DNA from: Vitis vinifera
Lineage: Eukaryota > Streptophyta > Magnoliopsida > Vitales > Vitaceae
DNA: 64,000 bases
NCBI RefSeq assembly: GCF_030704535.1
Contig: NC_081807.1
Coordinates: 8,892,001-8,956,000 of the forward strand
Reading direction: 5' to 3'
A program made the translations under genes and the position numbers. Under the pieces are notes generated by a model, which was not told the origin of the DNA, did no database searches, and saw only the letters and a list, made by a program, of their open reading frames with translations. Of the stretch, positions 45,708 through 59,299 are shown piece after piece (the first letter of the stretch is position 1; each line of letters opens with the position of its first letter).

Positions 45708-47979
45708 GGGGAGACAGAAGCATCATAATCTCTAAGTCATGCCCTCCCAAACTTCCCCCTTGGACACAGTCTTTGTGGTCGCCTTCACACGTAAAGATCA
45801 ACGACTGAAAAAATAGTTAGCACTAAGATCAAAATGACTTCCATGCATGTTCAATTTTTTCTTAAGGAGTAATCAACAATATTGAAAATTCTTTGTGTTT
45901 TGGATATCTTCTAGGGTTTACCCCTGGCGGCCAGACCAGTTTGATCAAGACTCGTGAACTTCCTTCTAAAAGAACATGTATAAAGAATTAAAAGGGAAAA
46001 ACAAGTGTTGATGTTAAATCAAAATTATTTTAACAATCTTAGATGCTGAAATTCTTGACATTGATCAGCTAGTATTTTTTTTTTTTTGATTCAAAATAAA
46101 ACAGCACAATGGAATCACATTTTTTCAGTTCAAAAAATGGGTATTTAAATATAATTTAAAATCAATAAACTTTTTATATCCAGATAAATATCTAAAAATA
46201 AAAATTTAACTTAAAAAGTAAATGATGTTAAAAAGATTGTAAATAGATACAAATAAAAACTAGTAGGGCCTTGTAAAACTATTTTTAATTGAATTTCTTT
46301 TAAGCATTTTAACTTCCCATAATATGAAAAACTTCTAGATCCAAATTTCTCAGTATTAAAAATATTTAACATGTGATATTATATTTGGTTCCTAGGAAAT
46401 GCAAGAAGGAAAAAAACAAAAAGTCTAATTATTTTTTTATTTTTAAATAATGTGGACAAAAATAAGCAAAATACAAAATAAGTTGATCAAATGGTTATAG
46501 ATATAGAAGTCTTGAGAGCGCCCTGATAATGAGGCTACAACTTAGGAATTACGTTTCCAATTGCCATGCTTGGAAAAGTCAAATGATGGCTTTGTTGGAT
46601 GAATCTAGATGAAGTTTGGCCTACATATAAGGAAGAATGACATCATGGTCACTGGTTGTAGGCGTCAATTCCGGGACAGCCATGAGCTTGTGATGGAAAA
46701 TTCACCAGACCCTCCGTTAGTGTAATCTCTTAACTACCTCAACTTACTCAACCGCTCTCCATATAAAGGCAAAGACTGGAGTCAGTAGTAAGGGATTGGG
46801 GTAGACCCAGAGTTCAGCTCAGTCTAGGGCCCATTTAAAGTTCTGGATTGGGTTGAGTCTTACATAAAAGCGGATAAGCTCTATTTGTTAATCTGTGTCA
46901 ACTTAATTTATACTATTGTTACTCATTTAACCTAATTCATATCTTAAATCTAATCTAAATTACAATTTATTCTAATATTTTTGGATGATGCACATCAAAA
47001 AATGTTTCATACTGTATATATTTTCTATCATTTGAAAATTTTTGGAGTGTATCATAGCCCCTAATAGCTCAAATTTATGTTACATTCCTATTCAAGACTT
47101 TCTCACAATTTTCATGTCTGTAGTGTTTATTAAAAGTATGATGAGCTTTGTGAGCACAAGTACAGGTTATAAGGGTCATTTTGAGCAATTTTAGTAACCT
47201 CTATGGGTTTTGGAAGGAGAGGGGAGGCCAAAAGTAAGAGTAAATATGCAAGATAAGTAAAACTCAATTAGCATCTCCACAAGCTCGATTCTAACTAGTT
47301 TTGAGTTTGGAGTTGTTTGAAAGGGTTATATGCATCCAAATAGAGTAAGGTAAATTTTATCAAGTTCTAGACTCTAATAGGGAAGAAAAGGGGGGTTAGG
47401 AGATTTTATTTTTGAAACAAAGAAAATACCATTGCAAGATAACAACATAAAGTTCCACTTAAATATGAAAAAGGGAATAAAAAATAGCTAATCTACTATT
47501 GCTTTGTAATTACATCAATTTGCTGACACTTCCTATAAGTGAGCCAACTATATTATTATTGGATCATCTCCTGAAATTTCTCTCTTTTATTTTGATAACT
47601 AAGTCTTAGATCAAGTTTTGACCATCTCATTTAAAAATTAATTGGTTCTAAGTTTTTTATGACATCATTGTTATTTGGGTAACCCATTCATTAGAAAGTG
47701 ATATGATTAGACCCCAAAAATCCCTCCACCAATAGAAGGCTTTCATGGCTCTAATCCATGACATTGACTTTGATATCAATTTTAGATTGAACTTTGATCA
47801 TTTCATCTTAAAACCAATTGATTTTTAGATGAGATAATCAAAACTCGATTTAAAACTTAGGAAATTACTTAACCGTTCATTCTTCTTGAAAAAGCCTTAT
47901 TCTCAAGGTTTGAAGTGAGTAAAACAACTAATAAGCCTATGCTAATCTTCCTATCTAGCAACTTTTGGGAAATAATTAA

Positions 47980-48320
47980 AATAATGACAAAATGCCACAG
48001 CCTTATTATTAGGGCTACAAGTGCCGTTACCCCATATCTGCCACATCAAAAGACCTTTCCATATGATGTTGATTAGCTTGCCTACTTATATGGTGTTGAG
48101 TCTTCTCTAAATTTTCTTTCAATAGAAGTAAGATGGCATGCATTTCAATCATCAAGCGCTTGCCCTATTGATATCACCTTGGTGTCACCTCCCCCATACA
48201 TAGGCAAAGAAGATGAACTCTGACGATAATCTATTTTATATAGAATGAGCTCGATGGCAGTGTGGAAGGAAGTTTTGAAGTTTTTAGGATGATTGCCCAT
48301 TACACAATAAAGAGAATTTT
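47980..48320 (-). pseudogene. Gypsy integrase C-terminal relic in block IV
   Basis: Matches 42500-42850 almost base for base (CACATCAAAAGACCTTTCCA, ATATGATGTTGATTAGCTTG, AAATTTTCTTTCAATAG). Frames are broken. Confidence 0.7.
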
Positions 48321-49539
48321 TTAAACAATGATTAAGGCTGTATTTGGAAATTGTTTTTTAAAACACTTTTTAGGTATTCAAAATAAAAAAAAATAGAAAA
48401 ACATATTTTACAATGGGAAAGTAGAAAATATTTTTTAATTATTTTTACATATTTTTTAATGATTATTTTAAAAATAACATGAAAAGTGAGTTTTAACTTA
48501 CTAATTTAAAACCCCAAATTTTATAAATTATATTTAGTTTTTATTCATTTAAAAATATTTTAAAATACATACATTTTTCCATTTGTCAAATAATTAGTTT
48601 CTAAAATGACCCTTTTATTTATTAGGTTAATAATACCAATTGATGAATTTTTTTTTTTACAAGAATTGTTCTGACCTCAATAAAATAAAAAATTTTAAAA
48701 TTTAAAATTAAAACTAAAAAAACTTTAAAACTAAAGACATAAAATAAAATATTAACTTTCATTTTGAATTGTGACAAGTATGCTTGATACGAGATAAGTC
48801 TTGTGGACAACAGAATGACCTCCAATGGGGCTATCATGGTTGTCATGTAATATTTCAGCCTTGTACTGTAGTTGATTATGCATTAGCCAATATACCCCCT
48901 TTTGGCATTTGGGTCAACAATATTAAGTTTTTGTATTAGTCGTTGTTGTTAAGGGTCTTGCTGCCATTTTTCCTTGGAGGTATCGAGCCAATTAATAATA
49001 GACAAGGATAGGGTCTTGACTTTCTATAATAAACATATTCTATGACGGACAAAGAGAGAGAGAAATAAGAGAATTGTATGGGTGACTTTCTATTATAAAT
49101 CTTTATTAAAGATATTTGGTGGTAGAAGAAAGTTTTAAGTAATTTTTTTAATAATTAGTCTTTTATTCTCACGATCACCTGAAGTTGGAGAATGTGACAC
49201 GGCATGAATCAATGTGTTAGGCATGACTTCCACGTGCCTTGGATGGGAGATATCCCTTCCATAAGGAAAAATATCTCTTCCCATATGCATTTTGGTGTCT
49301 CAAGTACATCGAGTCTAGGAGGATTGAGGGAAACTCAACCAAGCCTTTCATTTGGGTGACCATCCACTGAACCAGATTTAGGCGCATTAGTCCACCCACT
49401 ACTTGTTCCTGCAATGATATCCCCCAATGACGTGTCAAAGTTGGCCATGTCCCACTACTTGATCTAGACGCTCAGCTTTGTTGTGCTGTGATATTAGATC
49501 ATAGAGGAACTAGCTAATCAAATTTGAATCCTTTTCCAT

Positions 49540-49562
49540 ATATATATATATATATATATATC
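49540..49562. repeat. (TA)n microsatellite
   Basis: Eleven TA repeats in the PR-1 3' flank of block IV, absent at the same place in blocks II and III. Confidence 0.9.
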
Positions 49563-49936
49563 CTAAATTCTTTGTCAGTTCCTTGTATTAACTTTAATTA
49601 ATAGGGTTTATAGTCCCAATTTCCTTGAAATTTCTTATAATACTACTGTGTCCTTTTTTCATAAGATCAGCAGGATAACCCTGGAAATTAAGACAAAGAA
49701 AAAAGAGAAGCCAACATGCTTTGAAGTATAACTATGAATTTATTGTACTTGGAAATTAAGCATCTCTCTTGAGTACAGGAGGAGAATAAAGCAAGATCTT
49801 ACTGAAAAGCCACCTTAATTATGTCTTCCTTAGTCAACTAAACGCACAAAGTTTTATTTGTACTGACCTATGGTATATATCCTGATCAGTATATTACATA
49901 AATGTAGTACTTTGCTTAGAGGTAGTTCCAAGAAGT

Positions 49937-50422
49937 TTAATAAGGATGTTGTCCCTGATAGTTGCCCGGTGGATCGTAGTTGCATGTGACGAACCACCCT
50001 CCACTGTTGCATTGAACCCTAGCGCACCCAAGACGCACTGAGTTGCTCCAAACAACCTGAGTATAGTGTCGGCATTCCCCACCCACGCATGAGTTGGAGT
50101 TGTAGTCATAATAAGGCTTCTCGGCCACCCACATGTTCACTGCATCGGTGCCTGTCAATGAAGGGCTGCCCCAGGCAAGGTTCTCACCGTAAGGCCCACC
50201 TGAATGCACTAGATTGCAGTCGCCAATCCTCTGGTTAGCATAGTTCTGGGCGTAGGTAGCCACAGTGTCGTCCCATGTCATAGACCCAACACCAACTTGT
50301 GCCCGCGCTGTATTGTGAGCATTGACGTAGTCCTGTGGAGAGTTCTGGGCATAGCAGGTGTGAGCTAGAGCTAACCCCATGAGACCAACAAGGAGTGGCA
50401 ATGAAATCTTACACAACCCCAT
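49937..50422 (-). CDS. PR-1 (CAP superfamily) protein, 161 aa, block IV
   Basis: Full-length, single-exon paralogue of the block II and III genes. Signal peptide ends [10 protein letters not shown]. His36, Glu80, Glu101 (VAEKPYYDY), His119 and six cysteines are present. Differences: Arg at 118 (CRHYTQVVW), Trp84 and Pro87 in the loop after GENL (AWGSPS), Ser-Gly for Asn-Gly-Trp near 140 (CNSGGWF), and an altered C-terminus [11 protein letters not shown], which changes two positions of the predicted CAPE peptide. TATA box at 50486-50493. Probably functional and secreted. Confidence 0.97.
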   Translation of the reverse strand: MGLCKISLPLLVGLMGLALAHTCYAQNSPQDYVNAHNTARAQVGVGSMTWDDTVATYAQNYANQRIGDCNLVHSGGPYGENLAWGSPSLTGTDAVNMWVAEKPYYDYNSNSCVGGECRHYTQVVWSNSVRLGCARVQCNSGGWFVTCNYDPPGNYQGQHPY

Positions 50423-50485
50423 CTTTTTTAGTTTCTATGATGAGAAGTGAGGTTATTGATGAGAAATGAGGCTTGGTTTGAAGGG

Positions 50486-50493
50486 TATTTATA
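50486..50493 (-). promoter_or_regulatory. TATA box of block IV PR-1 gene
   Basis: Same CCCCTATAAATAC context as the block II and III genes. The RY motif further upstream is mutated to CATTCATG (about 50643). Confidence 0.75.
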
Positions 50494-50899
50494 GGGGAGA
50501 TATATAGAAGCATCATAATCTCTAAGTCATGCCCTCCCAAACTTACCCCTTGCAATTGGACACTGTCGTTGTGGTCGCCTTCACACTTAAAAGATCAACA
50601 ACTGAAAAAATAGTTAATTAGCACTAAGATCGAAATGACTTCCATTCATGTTCAATTTTTTCCTAAGGAATAATCAACAATATTGAAAATTCTTCTATGT
50701 TTTGGAAATCTTCTAGGGTTAAACCTGGCGGCCAGACCAGTTTGATCAAGACTAGCGAACTTTCTTCTAAAAGGACATGTACAAAGAATTAAAAGGGAAA
50801 ATAGTGCTGATGTGAAATCAAAACTAATACCACTGATGTTTAACTCCAAAGTAGATAGATTTCAGTGAATTTCATTAATATGCATATGGGATCTGATCA

Positions 50900-53190
50900 A
50901 ATTTTTTAGGAGGATATTTATCTCAATTACAACCCAAAAAAAAAATGATTTTTTTTTTTTTTTTGGAGATAATATTGGGGTGATTCTTTCATTCAATCAG
51001 TTTTTAGTGGAGATTTTTGGAAATTTTTTTGTTAAATGGAGGCCTAGAAGTCAGAAGAGAGATTTGCCTTTAATGATGGCCCAATTTATCAAATCAAATT
51101 TGAATTGAAGGGAAAGAAAAGAAGGAACTAATACCATGTTTGGAAGGTATTTTCTAAAAGAATTTTGAAAAATAATTTTTTAATATTTTGTAAAGCAAAA
51201 GTTCATTTAAAAATCTACCATTTTTTAACTTATTTTTTATATTTTAGAAATAATTTTTACATTTAGTGTTTTATTTTTAATCATTTTTTATATTTATATA
51301 TTTAATTTTTAAAACTGTATTATTTTTTTATTTTTAAAAATAGAAAAATGTTTCCTATTTTTTATTCCCATATGAATTTATTATTTTTGAAAACCCTTAC
51401 CAAACATGCATTGTGAGGAGTACTTCATGGAGAGTTGATCTAAATTCAAAGAAAAATGTAGGGCTCCTCCCAGAACAATCATTTTAACTAGGTCGTCAAG
51501 TAGCATCTGCATCAACCCCCCATATTAATAAAAAGGCAGTGAATGCATGCATTCAAATTGTTCATGTCTTTAGATGCTGAAATTCTTGACACTGATCAGC
51601 CAATATTTTTCTTATATTAAAAAACAAGAAAAAAACAGCCCTTTTAAAACCTTTGATCACGGACGAATTTACACGTGGTTCTTCAGATTCTGCAAATACA
51701 TGATACAAATTATCCTAACCGGTTTGAATGCTTGACTAAAACAAGGTGTTTGGTCTTTTAATGTTAGATTTCGAGATTCCGTGGAAAGTTGGTTACGACT
51801 TAAGAGACACTTGTGGGTAGGCCATGAAAGTTGAATAATTTATCGTGTAACACATTATTTGAGCAAGCAAGTAATGTGTTACACATTATGTGATTTAATT
51901 TTTATGAGTTTGAAATGGTGATACAATATGATTTTATTCCTTATTCTTATTCTTGGCTATTATCGTGACATCACGATTGGCGGACTAATGGTAGCAAAGG
52001 AAGACAAAAGTTACAAGGACTTTTAGCTCCTAATTTAACAAAAATTATTGAGGATGTAGAGTTATTCTTGAAAGACTAGAAACATTTTTTAACATTTAGA
52101 AATTTTTTCTTTATAGAAATTAAGTATTTGATAAGCATTAAAAATTTAAGAAATTTGGAATTATCACTTGATATGATATTTATTCCAAAAATTATTATTA
52201 TTTTTTGTTATGTATTCCATTCCATTACTAGAAATGTTTTCAAATTTATCTTTTAAATTAGATTCAAACATTAACTAAATCTCGATTAAGTTTTTATGAT
52301 AGAAGTATTATCAACAAAAATTTAAAAGTGCTTTTACAAGAATTGCCCCCGAGCACATTGACAAAATCATGATGATTTTGAGTGAAAATTTCCATGGTAT
52401 TAGACTTAGTTCTTTTCTATTGTAAGGTTATATATGTTATGCTAGAATAGGAGAATATCATGACTTCTAATGAAATATAACATCTTTGAATATTATATTT
52501 ATATCTAATTAGATATTAAATCATGCTCATGTTTGATTTATAGAATGAATAAATGAACTGAAAAATATACTACATTTTAAAGTTAATTATTTTTTTCTAA
52601 AATAAAAATATATTGCATTTAATTGCTTGTTTTTAAACAAATATAAAATCGTTTATTTGTTTATTATTACTATTTGAAAATCATTCTATAATTTATTATT
52701 TGTGTAATTATTTTTATTTATTTGTTATAACATTTATGAATAAAATTAATATTTAAATATCACATAATGTCTACTATTAGTATATTTAAGTTGTAGTATC
52801 CATATTTTTTAATTATTTTTTCAAAATAAAATTTTAATTTTTCTAATTTAATTTAATTTAATTTTATAAAATACGATATATAAAGAAATTTTAAAAATAA
52901 AAAAATGTATGACATGAATAAATTGACGAAACATGGAATCTGTATATATCATGTCTCAACTTAGAATTATTATATCTCATGATATAAATATGAGGTTGGA
53001 TGAGTTATCCTATTGTATGTATGATTAAATATGAGATACAAAGAGCATTGAGATAATTAATTCTATTCATCCCTAATCAAATATGAAATAAAACATGTTT
53101 TTCTATTCTTTATCCAATTATAATAACTAACCAACATAATTTAAGTCTAAACGAAAAACTCTGTGGTATTTATTTAATTTGATTTTGTTT
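50900..53190. other. Upstream half of block IV, no gene
   Basis: AT-rich sequence with block-II-like segments (51640-52000, 52175-52650) and unrecognised parts. No coding frame or TE domain found. Confidence 0.5.
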
Positions 53191-54200
53191 TTATTTATAC
53201 AATTCTTGATAGAAATTAATATAAAAATATCATTTAAAATTCAAATAAAAGTTAAACTCTTTTTATTTAGATAAAATATCTAAAAATAAAATTTAACTTA
53301 AAAAATAAATTATATTGAAAAGATTGAAAATAAATAAAAATAAAAATAGTAGGGCTTTGTAAAACTACTTTTAAATTTAAAAATATTGTAAGCATTTAAC
53401 TTCCCATAATACCAAAAACCTCAAAATCCTAAACTTCTTTGTTTTAAAAATATTAAGATGGGATATTAGAAGTGTGTTTGGGATTGTTTCTTCTTAGATG
53501 TGTTTTTAGTGGAAGTGTTTTATTTCTAAAAAAACATTACAAATAATATTTTAATGCTACAAGTGATTTTTCAAATTTTAAAAAAATATTTCATAAATTT
53601 TATCAAATAACTAATGTTGTTTTAAAAACACTTTTTAGGTTAAAAATATTTTCTAGAATTATTATCAAGCGGATTTTTTATTTGGTTAAGAAGTTTAGAA
53701 GGAGGAAAACAAAAACTCAATATATATATATATATATTTTCCTATGTTTAAATAATATGGAAAAAAACGTGTGAAAAATATCAAGGAATCCAAGAACAAA
53801 ATAAATTATAATTTTCTTTATCTTTGTCTTTTCTTTTTCTTTTTTTCCTTCAAACTTTTCACAACCAGCCATATGCTCAAAGTTAACGTATATATTATAA
53901 CAATCTAAGTTGTCTAGACGGATTAAAAGCTTTGCCAAATTAATTGGGTCTTGGTAGACTTTAAGAAAAATACAAAACAAATTGGTCAAATGGTTATGTA
54001 GAAGTCTTGAGAGAGCCCAACTTGGGAATTACGTATCCAATTATAATGCTTGGAAAAGTCAATATGATGAATTTCTTGGATGAATCTAGATGAAGTTTGG
54101 CCTACATATAAGGAAAAATGACATTATGGTCACTGGTGGTAGGCGTCAATCACGGGACAAACATAAGCTTGTGATGGAAAATTCACTTGACCGGAGATTA
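53190..54200. repeat. Block V stub: start of another tandem block
   Basis: 53225-53430 matches 40150-40340 and 46150-46330, and 54000-54190 matches 40740-40940 and 46510-46700 (GAATCTAGATGAAGTTTGGC, CCTACATATAAGGAAAAATG). Homology stops after GAAAATTCACTTGACC. No PR-1 gene of this type follows; the next CAP sequence is the older pseudogene at 57.3-57.8 kb. Confidence 0.75.
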
Positions 54201-57200
54201 ATGCTGTAGGAATAATATCATTGGACTAAGGATTTTGCTAAAGAATTTTCAGAGCTCACATGGTGTGGAGTAGTTTTCTAATTTGTGACTCCGCTTGATT
54301 GGACAGCTTAGAAAAATTGTTTAGTTTTAGTTTCTAATCTCTTCGATCTATTGTGCCAGCTTGGGAGTAGCTTATAAGTTATAACTTTGAAAATTTGATG
54401 TTAAACAGTAGTCAATTTTGTCTTTTTTTTTTCCATATGTCAAAAATAAAAAAGTATTTCACTGTTCAATAAAAAGTGTGTAGGAGTAATTTTAGTAAAA
54501 CTAGATGAGATTTTTAAGGTTTAAAAATGTTTGTATTGCAATAATTAAGAGTGTGTTTGGTACTTATTCTATAAAACGTTTCTAGTTTTTATAATACTTG
54601 GATGATAACATTTTTCAAGTGTTAAAAATATTAGAAATGCTTTCTAAAATTATTGCCAAATGAGCTCTAAAGATTTGACAATTCCTTGAAATGATTTTTG
54701 AATGGATGCTTGAGAAATATTTTTATAAGGGGTAAATAATAGATAAAGATTATTGGATTGTAAAATTTGAATCAATTTTGTTATGCTTTTTATAGGATCC
54801 TCACTAAGTTTGTAGAGATTGAACCACCCTGTCAGCTCACTGAGGTTGAAAGAGACAACATCTCCTAGAAATTTTTTTTTTATGTGATGAATGATGAATT
54901 TATCTTTATTGTATATTTAACCTTATTATGATTTAGAGATTTTTTAGACAATGTGATTACAATTGAAAGGTGTGTGGAAGTTTTATCGTTGTAACTTTTC
55001 TTTTTTATTTAATTAGTGGATTTTTTTAGTGTTGATACATTTTATGAACGTAGGATCACATTGATCGTTAAACCACATTAAAACTCTAGTGTTTTTCATT
55101 TATTTTTCTACTTATTTGTGTGGTTTGATTTATAAATAATAACTCAATAAAATAGGAATAGTTAACACATATGACCCCACCGAAAAAATTTCTTTCACTT
55201 CAATAAAAAAGAGTGAAGAGATTTAATAATGAAACTTTCCCAAAAAGATTGATGAAGGAACTCTCACATTCACAACCCTAGAATAATCCTAGAAAAACAA
55301 CCCTTATTGTTTTCTCCATTTTTTTTCCATATCATATGACACTTCTCAGTTTTTTGGGCATCCACAAAAGAAACCCTACTTGCACCTTATATTTTAGCTT
55401 AAAAAAAAGAGTCTAAATATGGGCTTGAAAAACTTTTCATGACAGAATAAACCTAACCTATCAATTTCTTCCAAAATAATTACTTTTTATTACGGAACAC
55501 ATTATCAAAACACTCTAGTTAGAGTTTTTGTAATGTAGGCACCCTTTCTACTATGATTAAGGTTTAAATTATGAGGTGTTAGATTAGTTTCATCAGGAGT
55601 ATATAGTAATTCATTATTGTTGATGGTTTCGATTTTACTTGGAAGTTACTCCATTGTAATAGTTCATATAGAAATGAGACTTTTTTCTTACCCATAAAGG
55701 ATTGTGCTCGGATCAATTAAGACCCTTTTACAAATGTCAACCATTATTTCTATTTGGAGCGCAATTGGTTGAGTTGTGTTGGGTTTTCTATTAATGGGTA
55801 TACATTCAAATAAAACTAATTCTCGAGTTTTAGAATGCGTTGATTTTAAATATAGTTTTTAGCATTTTTAAAACTTGAAAGATAAAATTCATAAAAAAAA
55901 TTAAAAACTAAAAATATTTCTTAAACTTACTACCAAACAGACCCTTAAAATGCTTTATTTAAGCTTCATACTACCTTATTTTTTGTAAAGATCAAATTTG
56001 AATTAAGTGACATTAGATTGAATTCAAACCATTTATAATGGTTTCTCTTACTTCAATTTTTATAGATTTGTAAGAGGATCTAAATAATAAATGTGATGAT
56101 ATTTTTAAAATATTAATAGTATCTTTTGGACAAAATGAAATAGTACATAGTATAACAATTATAATATGAAGCCATTTTTCTTAAAATTGTTTTAGAAATA
56201 TATAAATTAAATTAATTAAATTGGGTTTGAATTAAATTTCCTAAAAATCATCAAAACTTTAGCTTGAGGCCAATTTAAACTTAATTTATATTATAAATTA
56301 CATAATAATATGAATTATAAATATTAATTTAGGTTTGGATTAAGTTTTTGGACAATTACCAAAACAAGGTAAGGTGAACTCCAACTTAATTCATGTTAAA
56401 AAAAAAAACTCAATCAATTAACTAGAAAACAAAACAATGAATGCATAGCGAAAGAACTGAACTCAACCGCTCCTAACTAGGGTCAAGGCTTGGTTTAATA
56501 GGTGTGAAGAAAAATAAAACATTTTTATCCTTTACTAATTATATAAACATATATTATGTATAAAATATGGATGAATTTAAAACTCAAAAAAGTCATTTTC
56601 ATGCATTAAAGTATTAACTTTTGCGCATGTTTTAAATATTACCCTCCAACCAACTAAACCCTCCATATGTATGGAAGGAAATTAGCTTCCCTCCAAATAT
56701 CACTCGAAAATCCCAACAAATCCGAAATTATTAAAAAAAAATTCAACAAATCGTGAAAATTGATTGAAAGGGCATCGTGGATATTTCTCCATGTGTTGTG
56801 TTTGCTACCTTTGACAAACCAAATTTCATCAAAATTTTTGGATATTTTCATCATTGCTTAAAACAAAACTCTTGTGGCTGAGCCCAAACAAGAAAAAAAG
56901 TATTTATATTAATACTTAATTTACAAATCTACCGAGATCTTAGGTTGGTATTCACTGTGATTATGGACATTAAATTTTTTCCTTATATGTATCAAAAGAA
57001 ATTTTAGAAAAAAAAAAAATTCATATTTCAATTGTTACTTTGCACGTATAAGTTTCAATAGAAATACGAAGACGTGGTACATTTTCTCCTCCGGTGGACA
57101 AAAGATATGAAGTACAAAATTGTGGTTGCTTGGGTGGGGCTTGTTACACAACTCAAACAAAATGATCTACCGTATAAAAGCATAAACATTTCACTTTATT

Positions 57201-57250
57201 TCATTATAATCTTCTAATACAGAAGTGATTTTATTAGGGACCACTCCAAC
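54201..57250. other. AT-rich stretch with nothing recognised
   Basis: About 3 kb without a supported gene, TE domain or RNA. Short frames have no family resemblance. Confidence 0.5.
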
Positions 57251-57267
57251 AAGTCTTTAATCAAAGT

Positions 57268-57771
57268 TCATGTAGAACCTTTCTTAATATAAGGACGTTC
57301 TCCAAAATAGTTGCCTGGTGGGTCTTAGTTGCAGCAAACAATCCACCATTCCCCATTCTTGCACAACAATCTTGCACACCCCACATTCACTGAAGTGTTC
57401 TACACAACCTGAGTGTAGTGTCCACACTCTCCTCCAACGCATGAGTTAGAGTCGTAGTTATAATAAGGCTTCTCAGACACCCACATCTTCACTGCATCAG
57501 CGCCATCAAAGTCAGTAGCACCCCCTGCAGCCAGGTTCTCACCATAAGGCCCTCCTGAGTGTTCAAGATTGCAGTCACCAATCAGCTTCTCACTAACATA
57601 TTGCGATGCGTAGTTAGCTAACTTTTTGTCCCATGTCATGGGCTGGACTCCAACCTCTGCCCGCGCGGCGTTGTGGGCGGTAAGGTAGTCTTGTGGGGTG
57701 TTTTGGGCATGGGAGAGATGCGCTAGGGCTAAGCCAAGGAGGCATAGAAGGGCCAGTGATGTCTTGCCCAT
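57268..57771 (-). pseudogene. PR-1 pseudogene with two nonsense codons and an intact frame
   Basis: Starts MGKTSLALLCLLGLALAH with a signal peptide ending SHA|QNTPQ. CAP residues are kept ([25 protein letters not shown]). Codon 124, the Trp of the VVW motif, is TAG (57400-57402), and codon 149, the Tyr of CNY, is TAA (57325-57327). The frame then continues without shift through DPPGNYFGERPY to a stop at 57268-57270, with six extra residues after the PY. It is more diverged from the block genes than they are from each other. Translation would give a 123-residue product lacking the last three cysteines and the CAPE region. Confidence 0.9.
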
Positions 57772-57849
57772 TTTGGCTTGGATTCTATGATGGAGGACAA
57801 GAGCCTTTGATGGTTAAGAGTATTGACTTGTTGCAGAGAATTTAATGGT

Positions 57850-59143
57850 GCAAGGTGTTCTTTCTTGATATAGCTTTTAATCATTATGATAGATAATCCA
57901 AAGAAATCAATAAAAAGTGCTCAGCAATTAATTGTAGTGCAATTATAAAATATTAACTTAATAGAAAAAAAAAAAGGTGGGGTGGGGGGGAATTTACACG
58001 AGTAGGAGATAAGGATTGATATTAATTCTCTTGAAGATGACTACAGCATGTTAAGAAGGGATGATAGTCATCTTCACATCTATTTTATTCCTTAGGCACG
58101 ATTTTTTTTTTTAATACTGTGGTTGATGAATTTTGAGGAGCTCTTCAATTTGTGAAGTTCTCATACCCGAATTAATGCATAAATATTTTGTTTTGATTGT
58201 TGATGTAAGAAAACTGGCAACATCAACCACAAAATAAATTTTCAGCTGTAATTAATAGTTACATTATGTTTGTTTCCTACGGGAAGAAAAAAATGTTTGT
58301 TATTTTTGTAACCCTGAAATAACTAAAAAAAAAATACAAATAATAATAATTTTCTCATGATTTGTTTGTACAAAATAAAAAAAATAAAAAATAAAAAATG
58401 GTTAAACTTATTTGTTTTTAAATTATTTAATTTTTATATAAGATAAGAAAAATAGGTGAAACGAGTTTGAAGAAATGTATAAAATTAATTTATTAACTTT
58501 AATTTTTTTTTCTTATTTTTTTCTTCCCATTTTCACCTTATTTTATTTTTATATTTTTCTTATTACAAACCAAACAAAACCTTAAGCTAGTTGAGATGAT
58601 GGAAACTTTTAAGAATTTACTGTGGGGTATATTTTTGGAAAGTAAAGCTGAAAGTCAAATATAATTAAAACTACTAGAAAAAAATTATAAAGATGCAAAT
58701 GACCCTCTACATAATAATAATAATAATAATAAACCAAACAAAACCTTAAGCTAGTTGAGATGATGGAAACTTTTAAGAATTGACTGTAGGGTATATTTTT
58801 GGAAAGTAAAGGTAAAAGTCAAATATAATTAAAACTATATAATGAAAAAGGTAAAAAAAAATTATAAAATTTTTTCTTGGTTGTTTATGGGAATTTGAAA
58901 GAGAAGAAAATTAAAATGTAAGGAATATCCATGATAAGATAATAGGTTTATAGTCATTGCCAAACCACATTTATTCTGCAATTAAAAGGATTAGTAGTTG
59001 AGGTTGGTAAGGGTTTATAGTCGTGGATTTTTTTCTGATATTTTGGGTGGTTAATGCAGGTTAATAGGCGGTCAACGTGGGGTCGGGGCAGTCAATATGA
59101 TGCTATAGTGACCGCTATAGTGAAAGCTCAAAAATGCCTTTTA
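57850..59143. other. AT-rich intergenic stretch with a direct repeat
   Basis: No gene found. AACCAAACAAAACCTTAAGC begins at about 58569 and 58733, each followed by ~95 matching bp (TAGTTGAGATGATGGAAACT, GGGTATATTTTTGGAAAGTA). A short (TAA)n lies between them at about 58710-58732. Confidence 0.6.
58569..58835. repeat. Direct duplication, ~100 bp, 164-bp spacing
   Basis: Two copies with few differences around the trinucleotide run AATAATAATAATAATAATAA. Confidence 0.85.
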
Positions 59144-59299
59144 ATTGATGGTGTTTATTTTTTTGGCTTTTTGCTGAAAGCAATTTACTTTCAGAATTTA
59201 GGTTTTTTTAAAAAAAAATTTTAATGACTTATTACTGTTTTTTTAAATTTTTGGCTAAATGTAAAAAACTAAAATATTTGGCTTTTTTTAAATAGAAAA

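Larger units (their letters stand above)
40080..46140. repeat. Tandem block III of the PR-1 cluster
   Basis: 40150-41060 matches 46150-46870 and 53225-54190 (GGGCCTTGTAAAACTA, GAATCTAGATGAAGTTTGGC, CCTACATATAAGGAAGAAT). 41100-42080 matches 46880-47900. Gypsy integrase relic, 3' flank, PR-1 gene and promoter follow in the same order as in block IV. Confidence 0.8.
46141..53190. repeat. Tandem block IV of the PR-1 cluster
   Basis: Same order as block III: 40.1-41 kb-like start, decayed Gypsy relic, 3' flank, PR-1, promoter. The integrase core part of the Gypsy relic is absent here (the sequence passes from about 48640 to 48780). Past the gene, 51640-52000 matches 29900-30330 and 52175-52650 matches 31038-31690, so block IV keeps block II-like upstream sequence without the GC-rich insertion. 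Confidence 0.8.
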
